From: Prevotella sp.
Lineage (GTDB): Bacteria; Bacteroidota; Bacteroidia; Bacteroidales; Bacteroidaceae
Length of the DNA: 58,742 nt
Direction: 5' to 3'
Assembly: GCA_017470055.1 (NCBI GenBank)
Contig: JAFUFD010000071.1
Location: forward strand, 1 to 58,742
Both the position numbers and the translations under genes were made by a program. The notes under the pieces are model-generated. The model ran no database searches. It was not told the DNA's origin and saw only the letters and a program-made list of their open reading frames with translations. This document shows positions 45,717-55,537 of this stretch, piece after piece; position 1 is the stretch's first letter; each line of letters begins with the position of its first letter.

Positions 45717-47846
45717 TTAATGGGGGCGATGGGCATTGATCCATCTAAGGATGGTAGCATAGATACTACTCTCCTCCTGGTGCTGTGCCTCCGTGAAGGT
45801 CATCCTATCCTCCTTCGTATTACCATACTGGTCGGGGAAGATAATCATGAGGTTCTTACCAGAGAAGTGTTGCATCAACTCGTTAGGTAATCGCTCCAGG
45901 GCGTTCTTGTAAGAGATGGTGCCTTTACGTGCCGTGATAACGATAAACATGTGGTCTTCCTTGATGGTCTCGGCAAGTTTGGGCAATTCGTTCCAGTGTG
46001 CCATAAAGGTGTACTCCGCGCGGACACCAGGATGCAGGTTGTTGATGTACTCACGGATGAGTTCCAGACTCTCGTTACGCCCATGGAACTGGATGCGGCA
46101 GTCGAGGTTCTCCGCCATACGCCCCAGCCGCTCTAACCAGCGATGGAAGCCAGGCTCAAACTCAGCGCGAGAGGGGACGACGACCTGTATGCGTCGCAGT
46201 GTATTCAGTGGCTGTACGAAACGTGTCAGGATGATTTGTCGGTTCAGACCGTTGTACAGGCTCTGGATGAAATCCCCCCAGAACTTTGGGTTCACCTCAG
46301 TATGCACGTGCATTCCCATGATAATCTCCGAACCTGCGAACTCACGGAACGCATGCTTGATACCATTGGCGATATTGGAGGCAAGGCGGACTTGTGTCTG
46401 CATCTTCACCTCGCTGGCACTTGCCTGTTGCTCTAATTGCTCCAATAGTCTTAGTCCCTTCTCTCGGTTGGCGGCAGAGTTGGTGTCGTCATACACCACA
46501 TTCAGTGCTACGATGCCTCTGTTCAGTTTGTGGTTGCGCATCATGATGGCAAGGTCGAGCAATTGAGGGGCTATCTCAGGATATTTCACACACAGCAGGA
46601 TCTTCTCGTCGTCTTTCTGCATGTCATTAGTCTTCAGATGGGTCTTCTCCCGTAAGATAATCTGTCGGGAGGCATGTTCCGTCATGAGCGTACTGATGAC
46701 ACAGGTCACAAGGATCATGATGACAACGCCATTCAATATCTCATCATTCACCAGATAGGTCCCAGGGCTGACCTCTAAGCGCATACCTACCATCACCATG
46801 GCGATGGCTCCTGCGGCATGGGCACTGGTGAGCCCGAACATCATGTTTCCTGCCGATTGGGGCAGGCGGAACAGCAGACTCGACAGATAGGCTGCCACTG
46901 CCTTGCCGAAAGTGCCAAAGAAGGCTATCAAGGTGACAATCCAGATCATGTGCAACCCAGTGAAAAGTGACTGGATATTAATGAGCATACCCACACCAAT
47001 GAGGAAATAGGGGATAAAGAGTGCATTGCCAATGAACTCTATGCGATTCATCAAAGGTGACACATGGGGAATGTAGCGGTTGAGAATCAGTCCCGAGGTG
47101 AATGCTCCTACGATGCCTTCCACGCCGACAGCCTCCGAAGCCGCCGCACTGAGAAACATCACGGCAAGTACGAAGATAAACTGCATGACGGAGTCAGAGT
47201 AGCGTCGTAGGAAGTAGCGGGCGAGTTTGGGTATCAGCCAAACGCTGGCTCCTAAAAAAATACAGAACTTCAACAGGAAGAATGCCCAGAAAAGGAAGCC
47301 TGTGTCTTCTCCGTAGGAGGCGGCAAGTGCCGCCAGCATCAGCAGGGCAAGGAACAGGGATATCATCGAGGATCCTACGCTCAGCATGACGCTGGAGTGA
47401 CGTTGCAGTCCGTAACGCCCTACGATAGGGTAGGCTATCAGGGTGTTTGAGGCCATGATACATCCCAACAAGAAGGAAGCCTGTGTGGAGTAATCCAACA
47501 GCCATATCGCCATGAAGTAGGTCATGACAAGGGGCACGAGACAAGTGAGTAGTCCGAAGATGAGAAATCGCTTGGAGTTCTTCTTCACACTCTCCAAGTC
47601 CATCTCCAGTCCGGCAAGGAACATGATATACAGGAGTCCTACCTTTCCAAACAGTTCGAATGACGAGTCACGCTCCAGGATGTTCAGTCCATACTTTCCA
47701 ATCAACATGCCTGCCAGCACCATTCCGATGATATGCGGGATGCGCAGTTTACCCATAATGATAGGGGCGAATAAGATAATCAGCAAGACGACAAAGAAAA
47801 TCAGCGTCGGGCTTGTTATAGGAAAATATGTCGCTAAGTATGTCAT
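45717..47846 (-). CDS. CPA2-family cation:proton antiporter with C-terminal nucleotide-binding-like domain
   Basis: 709 residues from the ATG at 47846 (MTYLATYF); an earlier ATG at 47882 lies upstream of the promoter box. About twelve membrane helices occupy residues 1-390, with the Na/H-exchanger features [15 protein letters not shown] and [11 protein letters not shown]. The cytosolic half (about 410-709) looks like one or two universal-stress-protein-type alpha/beta units. It probably exchanges Na or K for protons in the inner membrane. Ion preference is not readable. Confidence 0.9.
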   Translation of the reverse strand: MTYLATYFPITSPTLIFFVVLLIILFAPIIMGKLRIPHIIGMVLAGMLIGKYGLNILERDSSFELFGKVGLLYIMFLAGLEMDLESVKKNSKRFLIFGLLTCLVPLVMTYFMAIWLLDYSTQASFLLGCIMASNTLIAYPIVGRYGLQRHSSVMLSVGSSMISLFLALLMLAALAASYGEDTGFLFWAFFLLKFCIFLGASVWLIPKLARYFLRRYSDSVMQFIFVLAVMFLSAAASEAVGVEGIVGAFTSGLILNRYIPHVSPLMNRIEFIGNALFIPYFLIGVGMLINIQSLFTGLHMIWIVTLIAFFGTFGKAVAAYLSSLLFRLPQSAGNMMFGLTSAHAAGAIAMVMVGMRLEVSPGTYLVNDEILNGVVIMILVTCVISTLMTEHASRQIILREKTHLKTNDMQKDDEKILLCVKYPEIAPQLLDLAIMMRNHKLNRGIVALNVVYDDTNSAANREKGLRLLEQLEQQASASEVKMQTQVRLASNIANGIKHAFREFAGSEIIMGMHVHTEVNPKFWGDFIQSLYNGLNRQIILTRFVQPLNTLRRIQVVVPSRAEFEPGFHRWLERLGRMAENLDCRIQFHGRNESLELIREYINNLHPGVRAEYTFMAHWNELPKLAETIKEDHMFIVITARKGTISYKNALERLPNELMQHFSGKNLMIIFPDQYGNTKEDRMTFTEAQHQEESSIYATILRWINAHRPH

Positions 47847-47854
47847 TTCAAATG

Positions 47855-47862
47855 CAAAGGTA
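47855..47862 (-). promoter_or_regulatory. -7 box for the antiporter operon
   Basis: CAAAGGTA on plus reads TACCTTTG on minus, nine bases before the ATG at 47846, implying an almost leaderless mRNA. No clear TTTG at -33. Confidence 0.5.
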
Positions 47863-47906
47863 CAAATAAATTCATACTTCATAATTCATAATTCATAATT
47901 ATTTTT

Positions 47907-47914
47907 TAACTTTG
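47907..47914 (+). promoter_or_regulatory. asd promoter -7 box
   Basis: TAACTTTG at 47907-47914, preceded by tandem CATAATT words (47878-47900). ATG at 47950. Confidence 0.55.
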
Positions 47915-47949
47915 CACCCAAATTAGAGAACGTATAAAAAATTAGACTT

Positions 47950-48963
47950 ATGAAAGTAGCAATCGTAGGTGCCTCAGGTGCCGTAGGTCAGGAGTTTTTG
48001 AGAATCCTCGACCAGAGAAATTTCCCAATGGACGAACTGGTGTTGTTTGGCTCAGAGCGTAGCGCAGGTAGTAAATATACATTCCGTGGCAAGGAGTTGA
48101 CAGTGAAACTGCTTCAGCATAATGACGACTTCAAGGATATTGATATCGCCTTCACTTCCGCAGGCGCAGGTACCTCCAAGGAGTTTGCCGAGACCATCAC
48201 GAAGTATGGCTGTGTGATGATTGATAATAGTTCCGCTTTCCGTATGGACGATGATGTGCCCTTGGTAGTACCAGAGTGCAATGCGGAGGATGCGCTGAAT
48301 CGTCCTCGTGGTATCATCGCAAATCCTAACTGTACGACAATCATGATGGTAGTGGTATTGCAGCCACTGGAGCAGTTGAGTCATATCAAGCGCATCCATG
48401 TCAGCAGTTATCAGAGTGCTTCTGGCGCTGGTGCCGCCGCCATGGCTGAACTGCAGCAGCAGTATAAGGAGATGGTGGAGGATGGTGAGGTGAAGACTAT
48501 CAAGAAGTTCCCCCATCAACTTGCCTATAACGTAATCCCCCAGATTGACGTGTTCCAGCCCAACGGCTATACCAAGGAGGAGATGAAGATGTATAACGAG
48601 ACGCAGAAAATCATGCATACTGACGCGAAGTGCTCTGCGATGTGTGTCCGTGTCAGTTCGCTGCGCTCTCACTCAGAGAGTGTTTGGATAGAGACAGAGC
48701 GTCCTCTTAGCGTGGAGGAGGCGCAGAAGGCAATCGCCGCCGCTCCTGGCTGTACGTTGGTTGACGACCCTGCCAACCTCGTCTATCCTATGCCTTTGGA
48801 GACGGCAGGAAAGGACGATGTCTATGTCGGTCGTGTCCGTAAGGATCTCTCTGACGAGAATGGTCTGACCTTCTGGCTCTCTGGTGACCAGATTCGTAAG
48901 GGTGCGGCCCTGAATGCGGTTCAGATTGGAGAGTATTTAATCAAGGTTGGGAACGTAAAGTAA
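47950..48963 (+). CDS. asd: Aspartate-semialdehyde dehydrogenase
   Basis: 337 residues. Reduces aspartyl phosphate with NADPH, the branch point for lysine/diaminopimelate, threonine and methionine. Nucleotide motif [12 protein letters not shown], catalytic Cys in NPNCTTIMM near residue 129, and SYQSASGAG. Ends at a strong terminator before the tRNA pair on the opposite strand. Confidence 0.97.
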   Translation: MKVAIVGASGAVGQEFLRILDQRNFPMDELVLFGSERSAGSKYTFRGKELTVKLLQHNDDFKDIDIAFTSAGAGTSKEFAETITKYGCVMIDNSSAFRMDDDVPLVVPECNAEDALNRPRGIIANPNCTTIMMVVVLQPLEQLSHIKRIHVSSYQSASGAGAAAMAELQQQYKEMVEDGEVKTIKKFPHQLAYNVIPQIDVFQPNGYTKEEMKMYNETQKIMHTDAKCSAMCVRVSSLRSHSESVWIETERPLSVEEAQKAIAAAPGCTLVDDPANLVYPMPLETAGKDDVYVGRVRKDLSDENGLTFWLSGDQIRKGAALNAVQIGEYLIKVGNVK

Positions 48964-48981
48964 TTCTTAGATAGTTCATAT

Positions 48982-49014
48982 AAAAAAGCGGAAGTCTGAT
49001 GGCTTCCGCTTTTT
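48982..49014. terminator. Bidirectional terminator, asd and tRNA-Val(GAC)
   Basis: AAAAAGCGGAAG (48983-48994) / CTTCCGCTTTTT (49003-49014), a 12-base perfect inverted repeat with A and T runs on each side. Confidence 0.9.
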
Positions 49015-49015
49015 G

Positions 49016-49089
49016 TGTCGACACTTGGATTCGGACCAAGGACCCCCACCATGTCAAGGTGATACTCTAACCAACTGAGCTATGCCGAC
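49016..49089 (-). tRNA. tRNA-Val (anticodon GAC)
   Basis: Minus strand, 74 bases. Acceptor GTCGGCA/TGTCGAC with one G-T pair, D arm AGCTCAGTTGGTTAGAG, anticodon loop TTGACAT (anticodon GAC), T arm CTTGG-TCCGAAT-CCAAG. The cluster is completed by tRNA-Leu upstream. Confidence 0.95.
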
Positions 49090-49099
49090 TTTGTTGTCG

Positions 49100-49181
49100 T
49101 GCGCCTGACAGGACTCGAACCTGCACGTCGTGAGACACTAGATCCTAAGTCTAGCGCGTCTACCAATTCCGCCACAGGCGC
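49100..49181 (-). tRNA. tRNA-Leu (anticodon TAG)
   Basis: Minus strand, 82 bases, class II with a short variable arm. Acceptor GCGCCTG/CAGGCGC, anticodon stem CTAGA-CTTAGGA-TCTAG (anticodon TAG), T loop GTTCGAGTC. First gene of a two-tRNA transcript with tRNA-Val(GAC). Confidence 0.95.
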
Positions 49182-49212
49182 TAATCTGTCCCGGCTTTAT
49201 AGTTTCGGCTTG

Positions 49213-49244
49213 CAAAAGTACAATAAAAAATAGAAATCACCAAA
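49213..49244 (-). promoter_or_regulatory. Promoter of the tRNA-Leu/tRNA-Val unit
   Basis: On the minus strand TTTG (49241-49244), 20 bases, TACTTTTG (49213-49220). It abuts the stop of the S41 peptidase gene. Confidence 0.75.
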
Positions 49245-50258
49245 TTATTCCACTAAAAGTTTCCTTGCTGCCTCGATGATCGTGTCGATGCCTTTTGCCC
49301 TGTCCTCGTCAGTCAATTGCACGTAATGGTCCGGGTCGATGCCGAATTCTGTCTGTTGCTTGTCCTTGTCGTACATGGGACAGGAGGAGAAGCGGACATT
49401 CCATCCATTAGGCAGGCTACTGCTCATCGGTAACCCAGAGCCACCGCCTGTATGGTCGCCTACGATCGTGACGTTAGGGAGTGCATGCATCATGGTGGCA
49501 AACTCATTAGCGGCACTGAATACAGAGCGATTCGTCAAGACGCAGACAGGCTTGTGCCAGCGGAGATTGCTTGAAGGCTCTAAATATTGTGGCTCCAAAC
49601 TACTGAAGTCATGATGCCCGGTTCCTGTCTTATGCTGCATATACCCCACCAGTGTTTTCTCGTGAACGAAGCGTGCCGCCAGTCGCTCGGCATAGGTCAG
49701 GTCGCCGCCGCCATTATTGCGAATATCAATGATGATACCCCGACAAAGAATCAGGTATGAGAGGACATCGTCAAGGTTGCCCTCCCCGATCGGGTCTTGG
49801 AAAGACTCATAGCGGATGTAGCCGATGTTGTCGTCGAGAACTTTGTAGGACATACCGCTGGAGATCTTATAGTCAGTCCCCAGATACTTACGCTCCAGAC
49901 TGTCGCTGTAGTTCTTGGGATATGCCTCTTGCCAGGTCCAGTAGCGTCCGTAGTCATAACTTGATGAGAGGTTGACATGGCCGTCCCGCAGTTCGGCAAG
50001 CATGTCACAAAGTACTTCGAAGAGTTGTGTCTCCGACATATTATCGTTCACGCGTACCTTATATTGATGGTATACCTCCTGCCAGTCGAGTCCGTACTCC
50101 TGCTGCTTATAGTCGAAGAAACAATAGTGCTCGTCAATAATCTGCCATAATGCCTCGAAGTTGCCAGCAGGTGTGTCGGCTCTTTCCTCCTCGTCGATGC
50201 AGGAGATGAAGGATAATATCGTGACTATAGTTGCTATGGATAATAAAAACTTCTTCAT
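49245..50258 (-). CDS. S41-family peptidase lipoprotein
   Basis: 337 residues. Lipobox at Cys20 (SFISC). N-terminal helical domain about 30-110, with FEALWQIIDEHYCFFDYK. The tail-specific protease fold follows, with IDIRNNGGGDLTYAERLA (about 176-194) and nucleophile Ser248 in LTNRSVFSAANEF. A C-terminal segment YVQLTDEDRAKGIDTIIEAA completes the domain. No PDZ domain is apparent. Last gene of the glsB-parC-DUF3316-S41 unit, with a four-base overlap to its upstream neighbour. Substrate unknown. Confidence 0.9.
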   Translation of the reverse strand: MKKFLLSIATIVTILSFISCIDEEERADTPAGNFEALWQIIDEHYCFFDYKQQEYGLDWQEVYHQYKVRVNDNMSETQLFEVLCDMLAELRDGHVNLSSSYDYGRYWTWQEAYPKNYSDSLERKYLGTDYKISSGMSYKVLDDNIGYIRYESFQDPIGEGNLDDVLSYLILCRGIIIDIRNNGGGDLTYAERLAARFVHEKTLVGYMQHKTGTGHHDFSSLEPQYLEPSSNLRWHKPVCVLTNRSVFSAANEFATMMHALPNVTIVGDHTGGGSGLPMSSSLPNGWNVRFSSCPMYDKDKQQTEFGIDPDHYVQLTDEDRAKGIDTIIEAARKLLVE

Positions 50259-51073
50259 AGGCGGCGTGGGGTAATAGAGAAACGACGAGTGAAACCAATC
50301 AGGAAACGGTGGGTATAGACATGCTGTTTCAGTTGGTTAGCCTTGTATTGCTGGTAGTTGCCTAAGTAGCCGACACGGAGTGCCCATGAGCCTGTGAGGT
50401 TGGCGTCAAGGGTTAGCATCTGTCGCCATTCGGGGGCAGTTGCAAAGGTCGTGAAGATTACGTTATGGTCGTAGTCGCCACGGTTGAATATCTCATAGTA
50501 CGACTGTCCGTAGTTGGGTGAGAACATCACTCCTACCAAGGGCAGGTTCAGTTCATAGCGTGCCACCATCGGCTTGTTGAAGAGGCAGAAGCGATAGGAG
50601 GCGATTCCTGTCGGCATGATATTCAAATGGGCACGGGCCTGTGCGGGATTGTTGGAGTTGGAGGTGTTATAGATAAATCCCAGCGAGGCGTTTGCCACGC
50701 CACCAGCCTGCACGGTCAGGCGATGGTCTAGGAAATGCCAGTTATAGAGTTTTCCCCAATAGAAGTTGTAGACACCTTCCAGTTCTTTCCGTGAGTCGGC
50801 ACGATCGTGGGTGAGGGAGAGATTCGCCTCATGCTCCATCAGCGTGCTCCATCGGTGGTGAGGACGTTTGCGCTCCACCGTGGCTACGAAACTGACACCA
50901 GTACCAGTGAAGTGCTCGGCGGAGAGATAGGTGTCTAAGACATTCGTGCCTCCGATACCTATCATGCGACTGCTGGTGATGACCTTTGCCGAGTCGCTCT
51001 GCGCCCTAAGGGATAGGTGTGTTAGGGTGAGTAGGGCGAATAGGGTGAGTAGGGGCTTACTGATAGTCTTCAT
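50255..51073 (-). CDS. DUF3316-family outer-membrane-like protein
   Basis: 272 residues with signal peptide 1-24 (LRA-Q). The mature part has alternating polar/hydrophobic strands and a terminal aromatic pattern (FLIGFTRRFS), fitting a small beta-barrel. Features such as RMIGIGGTNVLDTYLSAEHFTG and a later GVMFSPNYGQSYYEIF resemble DUF3316, a Bacteroidetes family. The signal peptide is encoded by degenerate GGGTGAGTAGGG repeats (51014-51056). Overlaps parC by 17 bases and the S41 gene by four. Confidence 0.75.
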   Translation of the reverse strand: MKTISKPLLTLFALLTLTHLSLRAQSDSAKVITSSRMIGIGGTNVLDTYLSAEHFTGTGVSFVATVERKRPHHRWSTLMEHEANLSLTHDRADSRKELEGVYNFYWGKLYNWHFLDHRLTVQAGGVANASLGFIYNTSNSNNPAQARAHLNIMPTGIASYRFCLFNKPMVARYELNLPLVGVMFSPNYGQSYYEIFNRGDYDHNVIFTTFATAPEWRQMLTLDANLTGSWALRVGYLGNYQQYKANQLKQHVYTHRFLIGFTRRFSITPRRL

Positions 51074-53756
51074 CGGAGAATAGGGTTTGTTGACCTGTCA
51101 GTTCATCCATCACCTGTTGCTGGCTCTTGCCAGAGTCAGGGTCGAGGTCTTCTTCCTCCTCGATAGGCCCAGTAGGTTCGGTTGGCTCAGTAGGCTCGGT
51201 CGGAAAACGTAGGGGCTCCAGTTCCACAATACTTCCTATCTGGTTGGTGGTGAGCCGCTTGCCCTTTGCTTTATAGCCTTTGACAGCGATAAACTGTTCC
51301 ACGTCGATCTCCTCTGTGCCACGGAACTCGTCCACACCGCCATAGGTAATCTGGATACGTGGGTAGACTTGGTCGGTGAGCAGTATCTGTTGGGAGTTGG
51401 GGTTCTCGCCCAGATAGTTCTGTTTCCTCTTCGAAGCCTCCATCAGGAAGCGTTTTACGTATGGATAGCCTTGGTTGTCGGCATCGTAGAGCACACAACT
51501 CCATACTTTCTCTGCCTCGTATTTCTCCAGCAGGGCGATATCGTCCTCGAAATGGATGTTGGCATCGAAACCAGTCAGGTAGTAGTCACCGTTCCGCAGG
51601 ATAACGAGGATTTGGTCGCCGTCATTGAACTCACCCAACAGCCGTCCGTGCTCGTCGTAGTTCAGACGGTTGACATCGGGGTCGTACCAGACTTTTCTGC
51701 CACCCAGCGTGGAGTGTCCATGGCTCTTGAGCCCGATGCGGTGCACTTGGTATTTCGTCAGGATATTACCTTTGGCGCTACGTCCTTTGATAAGCACCTC
51801 CGAGAAGTCCTTGTCGAAGAATATCTTCTTGAGTTTGGGGGCTGGGTCGAGGGTCACCTTAATGACCTCTGCCTCGCCATTGGGATTAGCGGTAAAGTAG
51901 ATCACTTTCGACCCTGGGGCACCACTGGTGATGTCATACTCACGGTCACGGGTGATGGTAGGCACGTTGAAGCGCTTGATATAGTAGAAGCCCTTCTTGC
52001 CGTCACGGTAGACGGCGTTATAGATGGTGCGCTGGTCGTTCTTCTTAAAGACACCCAGCCATAGCACGTTCTTACCGATGAAGAGTTTGTCGGCGACACG
52101 AACCACCTTGAACTTACCATCCTTATAGAAGATGATGATATCGTCGATATCCGAGCAGTTGCATACGAACTCGTCTTTCTTCAGTCCTGTACCGATGAAA
52201 CCATCCGTGCGGTTGATATAGAGTTTCTGGTTCGCCTCCACCACCTTTGTCGCCTCAATGGTGTCGAAGTTGCGAATCTCTGTCAGACGAGGATGGTCCT
52301 TGCCGTATTTGTCTTTGAGGAACTTAAACCAGTCGGCGGTCACTTCCACGAGGTTGGCGAGGTCACGGTCTATCTCGTCAATCTCCGCTTTGATGCGAGC
52401 CATCAGTTCATCTGCCTTGTCTTTGTTGAACTTCAGGATGCGCTGCATCTTGATCTCCAGCAGTTTCAGGATGTCGTCCTTGGTCACCTCCCGAATCATC
52501 TGCGGATAGAAAGGAGTCAGTCGGTCGTCAATATGTTCGCAGACAGCATCCACCGTAGGGGCGTTCTCGAATTTCTTGTCCTTATAGATACGCTCCTCGA
52601 TGAAGATACGCTCCAGTGACTGGAAATGCAGTTGCTCCAAGAGTTCTCCCTTGCGAATCTCCAACTCCTGGCGGATGAGGTCTTTCGTGCGGTCCACCGA
52701 GTGGCGCAGCACGTCAGATACAGTCAGGAACTTAGGTTTGTTGTCCTCGATGACGCAACAGTTCGGAGAGATATTGATCTCACAGTCGGAGAACGCATAG
52801 AGCGCATCCAGTGTCTTGTCAGAAGAGACACCAGGAGCGAGTTGCACCTGTATCTCCACCTTCGCCGCAGTCAGGTCCTCCACATGTCGAGCCTTGATCT
52901 TTCCCTTCTCAATCTGTTTGAGGATAGAGTCTATGAGTGTCTCTGTTGTCTTTGAGAAAGGTATCTCACGGATGACGAGAGTCTTGGGGTCGAGTTTCTC
53001 AATTTTGGCACGCACCTTCAATACGCCCCCTCGCTGTCCGTCGTTGTATTTTGACACATCGATGCTTCCGCCAGTGGGGAAGTCGGGGTAGAGTTGGAAA
53101 GGCTCGTCATGCAGGTAGGCAATGGCGGCATCACAGATCTCCACGAAGTTGTGGGGTAGTATCTTTGTTGACAGTCCGACAGCGATACCCTCCGCACCTT
53201 GCGCCAGCAGCAAGGGATATTTCACAGGCAGGGTGATAGGCTCCTTGTTACGACCGTCGTACGACATCTGCCACTCCGTTGTCTTGGGGTTAAACACCGT
53301 GTCGAGGGCAAACTTTGAGAGTCGTGCCTCGATATAGCGGGGAGCGGCGGCGCTGTTGCCTGTCAAGATGTTACCCCAGTTGCCCTGAGTGTCTATCAGC
53401 AGGTCTTTCTGCCCCAACTGTACCAGGGCATCACCGATAGAGGCGTCGCCATGGGGGTGAAACTGCATGGTATGTCCTACGATGTTCGCCACCTTGTTGA
53501 AACGTCCGTCGTCCATGCGCTTCATCGAGTGCAGGATACGACGCTGTACGGGTTTCAGTCCGTCCTCGATATGGGGTACGGCACGATCCAGAATGGTGTA
53601 AGAGGCATAGTCCAGAAACCAATTCTGGTACATGCCGCTCAGATGGTGCACCGCTGCCGCATCAAAACGGTTGACAGGTTTATAGTCAGAATGTGTCTCA
53701 GAGAGTCCTTCGCTCTCCTGTTCTTCTATGATGTCGTCTTTGATCTCGTCGTCCAT
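51057..53756 (-). CDS. parC: DNA topoisomerase IV subunit A (GyrA/ParC family)
   Basis: 899 residues. Type IIA breakage-rejoining subunit. Catalytic Tyr141 in SAAAPRYIEARL; the QRRILHSM and HPHGDASIGDALVQ blocks precede it. No GyrA-box (QRRGGKG) is visible in the C-terminal beta-propeller, favouring ParC over GyrA. The tail has a PTEPTEPTEPTGP repeat followed by an acidic stretch. The parE partner is not next to it. Probably cotranscribed with glsB, whose stop lies six bases before the parC start. Confidence 0.93.
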   Translation of the reverse strand: MDDEIKDDIIEEQESEGLSETHSDYKPVNRFDAAAVHHLSGMYQNWFLDYASYTILDRAVPHIEDGLKPVQRRILHSMKRMDDGRFNKVANIVGHTMQFHPHGDASIGDALVQLGQKDLLIDTQGNWGNILTGNSAAAPRYIEARLSKFALDTVFNPKTTEWQMSYDGRNKEPITLPVKYPLLLAQGAEGIAVGLSTKILPHNFVEICDAAIAYLHDEPFQLYPDFPTGGSIDVSKYNDGQRGGVLKVRAKIEKLDPKTLVIREIPFSKTTETLIDSILKQIEKGKIKARHVEDLTAAKVEIQVQLAPGVSSDKTLDALYAFSDCEINISPNCCVIEDNKPKFLTVSDVLRHSVDRTKDLIRQELEIRKGELLEQLHFQSLERIFIEERIYKDKKFENAPTVDAVCEHIDDRLTPFYPQMIREVTKDDILKLLEIKMQRILKFNKDKADELMARIKAEIDEIDRDLANLVEVTADWFKFLKDKYGKDHPRLTEIRNFDTIEATKVVEANQKLYINRTDGFIGTGLKKDEFVCNCSDIDDIIIFYKDGKFKVVRVADKLFIGKNVLWLGVFKKNDQRTIYNAVYRDGKKGFYYIKRFNVPTITRDREYDITSGAPGSKVIYFTANPNGEAEVIKVTLDPAPKLKKIFFDKDFSEVLIKGRSAKGNILTKYQVHRIGLKSHGHSTLGGRKVWYDPDVNRLNYDEHGRLLGEFNDGDQILVILRNGDYYLTGFDANIHFEDDIALLEKYEAEKVWSCVLYDADNQGYPYVKRFLMEASKRKQNYLGENPNSQQILLTDQVYPRIQITYGGVDEFRGTEEIDVEQFIAVKGYKAKGKRLTTNQIGSIVELEPLRFPTEPTEPTEPTGPIEEEEDLDPDSGKSQQQVMDELTGQQTLFSDEDYQ

Positions 53757-53762
53757 GAATGC

Positions 53763-54002
53763 TTATTTCTTGATGAGTGATGCTACCCAGAGGATTGCCA
53801 CAGCACCGACGATGGCCGTACCGAGTTGTCCCAAGACACCACCCCATGTGATGCCCAACTGCTCAAAGAGCCAACCGCCCACCAAGCCGCCAAAGAGTCC
53901 CAGTACGATGTTCATAATCAGGCCGAAGCCTCCGCCTTTTATCAACTTGCCGGCACAGAAACCAGCCAAGCATCCTAAGATAAGTGATCCAATCAGTCCC
54001 AT
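53763..54002 (-). CDS. GlsB/YeaQ/YmgE-family membrane protein
   Basis: 79 residues, almost entirely three Gly-rich hydrophobic helices: GLIGSLILGCLAGFCAGKLI, then GLIMNIVLGLFGGLVGGWLF, and a last helix TAIVGAVAILWVASL. The transglycosylase-associated (GlsB/YeaQ/YmgE) family of small stress-response membrane proteins shows this pattern. It is the first gene of the parC unit, six bases upstream of parC. Confidence 0.9.
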   Translation of the reverse strand: MGLIGSLILGCLAGFCAGKLIKGGGFGLIMNIVLGLFGGLVGGWLFEQLGITWGGVLGQLGTAIVGAVAILWVASLIKK

Positions 54003-54065
54003 AATATGAATGTTTTATAGTTATATCTTTTGTAAACTCCCCCCTTGTTTCTCAAGAGATTGTTG

Positions 54066-54073
54066 CAAAGATA
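54066..54073 (-). promoter_or_regulatory. -7 box for the glsB-parC unit
   Basis: CAAAGATA on plus reads TATCTTTG on minus; the ATG is at 54002 with about 60 bases of leader. The -33 part is weak. Confidence 0.55.
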
Positions 54074-54155
54074 GCAGTTTTTTTTGAATTATCGAAACAT
54101 TTACCCGTTTTTCTTTTATTGTGACATCAAGTTGGGGCAGATAGGCTGTGCTCAC

Positions 54156-54192
54156 AAATTTGCCAATAGCGATATACCCCATTGATTGGCAA
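54156..54192. repeat. TTGCCAAT/ATTGGCAA inverted repeat downstream of MFS gene
   Basis: TTGCCAAT (54160-54167) pairs with ATTGGCAA (54185-54192). The 11-mer AAATTTGCCAA at 54156-54166 recurs at 55480-55490 on the far side of the MFS gene. Confidence 0.6.
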
Positions 54193-54201
54193 CGGGATTA
54201 C

Positions 54202-55389
54202 TTAATATTGTTTCATAAATAACTGCTCATAGCAGGAGAGAAACAGAGAGGCTGACGCAAAGATTGCTCCGACAACGCAGACACCAGTCCATCCTGCCAT
54301 GCTCCAGCCAAGACCAGAGCAGAATGTGCCGAAACTGCCACCGATGAACATGGTGGTCATGAAGATGGTGTTCACACGGTTGGTAGCCTCTGGAAACTGT
54401 TGTAGGCTGGCACTCTGATTGCTCACCTGCAGGCACTGGGCTCCGATGTCGGCAAGAGTGATGGCCATAATCAGTCCTGCGTAGGTGTCCCCCCACAGCC
54501 AGGCTGACATCCAAGCCATGACTTGCAGACAACTGCCAATGACAGACAGGCGGAGAATGCCTGCCTTCTGGACATGTCTTCCGACACCACTGGCTGCAAT
54601 GGCACCCAGGACACCGCAAAGACCGAGCATGCCAACTGCGTCGCTGCCAGCGTGGAATGGTGGCTGAGCCAGATGGAACGCCATGCACGACCAGATGCAC
54701 AGCATACTGGCAAAACTCATGGCAGGACGAAGGGAATAGAGCCGGATGCGGGAATGGGATACAAAGATGCTGCCAACGGTATGCATCAGTTGGCGGTAGG
54801 TACCATGAAACGTTTGGCTGACCTGTGGCATCATCCGCAAAGTGACGAGCAAGCCTATGAGCATCAGCACTGCCACAATAAAGAACATGGCTCGCCATCC
54901 GAACCAATCACCAATATACCCGCTGACGGCACGTGCCGAGACGATGCCCGTTATGAGCCCCGACGCTACATAGCCCATATTCCGTGACTTGTTCTCTGGA
55001 CGGGAATAGCGAGTGGCCATAGGGATGAAGAGTTGTGGCGTGATAGAGGAAAGTCCCAGCGTCAACGATGCTCCCCACAGCAGCCAGACATTATCGGCCA
55101 GACCGATTGCTACGGCTGACAGTGCTGCCACCGACATGCACGTCATGACGATGCGCCTCAAAGAGACCATGTCGGCTATCGGCACTACAAACAGCAGTCC
55201 CAGGGCATAGCCTGTCTGTGTAATGACGGTAATGAGATTTGCCTGCACTTGCGTGATGCCTGTCTCACGGCAAATCATATCCAACAGTGGCTGGTTATAG
55301 TACAGGTTAGCCACTGTGAATCCCGCCAATACTGCCATCATCAGCAGAATATGGCGGGGTATGCCGTTGTCGGGTGTGAGACGTATCAT
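54202..55389 (-). CDS. MFS transporter
   Basis: 395 residues with about 12 hydrophobic helices. After helix 2 the loop reads VPIADMVSLRRIV, the MFS motif A equivalent (G-x-x-x-D-x-x-x-R-R) in a shifted form. The helix pattern suggests the DHA1-like drug or metabolite efflux group. Substrate unknown. It has its own promoter box (55428-55435) with an 11-base inverted repeat directly upstream, so local repression is plausible. The gene opens the accessory right end of the window. Confidence 0.9.
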   Translation of the reverse strand: MIRLTPDNGIPRHILLMMAVLAGFTVANLYYNQPLLDMICRETGITQVQANLITVITQTGYALGLLFVVPIADMVSLRRIVMTCMSVAALSAVAIGLADNVWLLWGASLTLGLSSITPQLFIPMATRYSRPENKSRNMGYVASGLITGIVSARAVSGYIGDWFGWRAMFFIVAVLMLIGLLVTLRMMPQVSQTFHGTYRQLMHTVGSIFVSHSRIRLYSLRPAMSFASMLCIWSCMAFHLAQPPFHAGSDAVGMLGLCGVLGAIAASGVGRHVQKAGILRLSVIGSCLQVMAWMSAWLWGDTYAGLIMAITLADIGAQCLQVSNQSASLQQFPEATNRVNTIFMTTMFIGGSFGTFCSGLGWSMAGWTGVCVVGAIFASASLFLSCYEQLFMKQY

Positions 55390-55427
55390 ATTGTCATTTC
55401 CGATTTATCTGTTTCACTAATTGGCTG

Positions 55428-55435
55428 CAAAGTTA
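55428..55435 (-). promoter_or_regulatory. MFS gene promoter -7 box
   Basis: CAAAGTTA on plus reads TAACTTTG on minus, about 40 bases before the ATG at 55389. A CGAA at 55457-55460 stands in the -33 position, inside the inverted repeat at 55459-55494. Confidence 0.55.
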
Positions 55436-55458
55436 CGGATAATCGGCGAGAAAAAACG

Positions 55459-55494
55459 AAACTTGGCAATCTCTTTACGAAATTTGCCAAGTTT
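55459..55494. promoter_or_regulatory. 11-base inverted repeat upstream of MFS gene (possible operator)
   Basis: AAACTTGGCAA (55459-55469) and TTGCCAAGTTT (55484-55494) are exact complements with a 14-base spacer. The left arm overlaps the expected -33 region of the MFS promoter. Half-site TTGGCAA/TTGCCAA also occurs at the gene's other end. Confidence 0.6.
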
Positions 55495-55537
55495 CCATGT
55501 GATTTCTGACTGATTCAATTATTAGTCGCCGAACACT

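Noticed and set aside
44993-45760. Extended start of the LolD-like ATPase at 45760
   Set aside because: The extra 22 residues are low-complexity Pro/Ile/Lys and overlap the antiporter 3' end.
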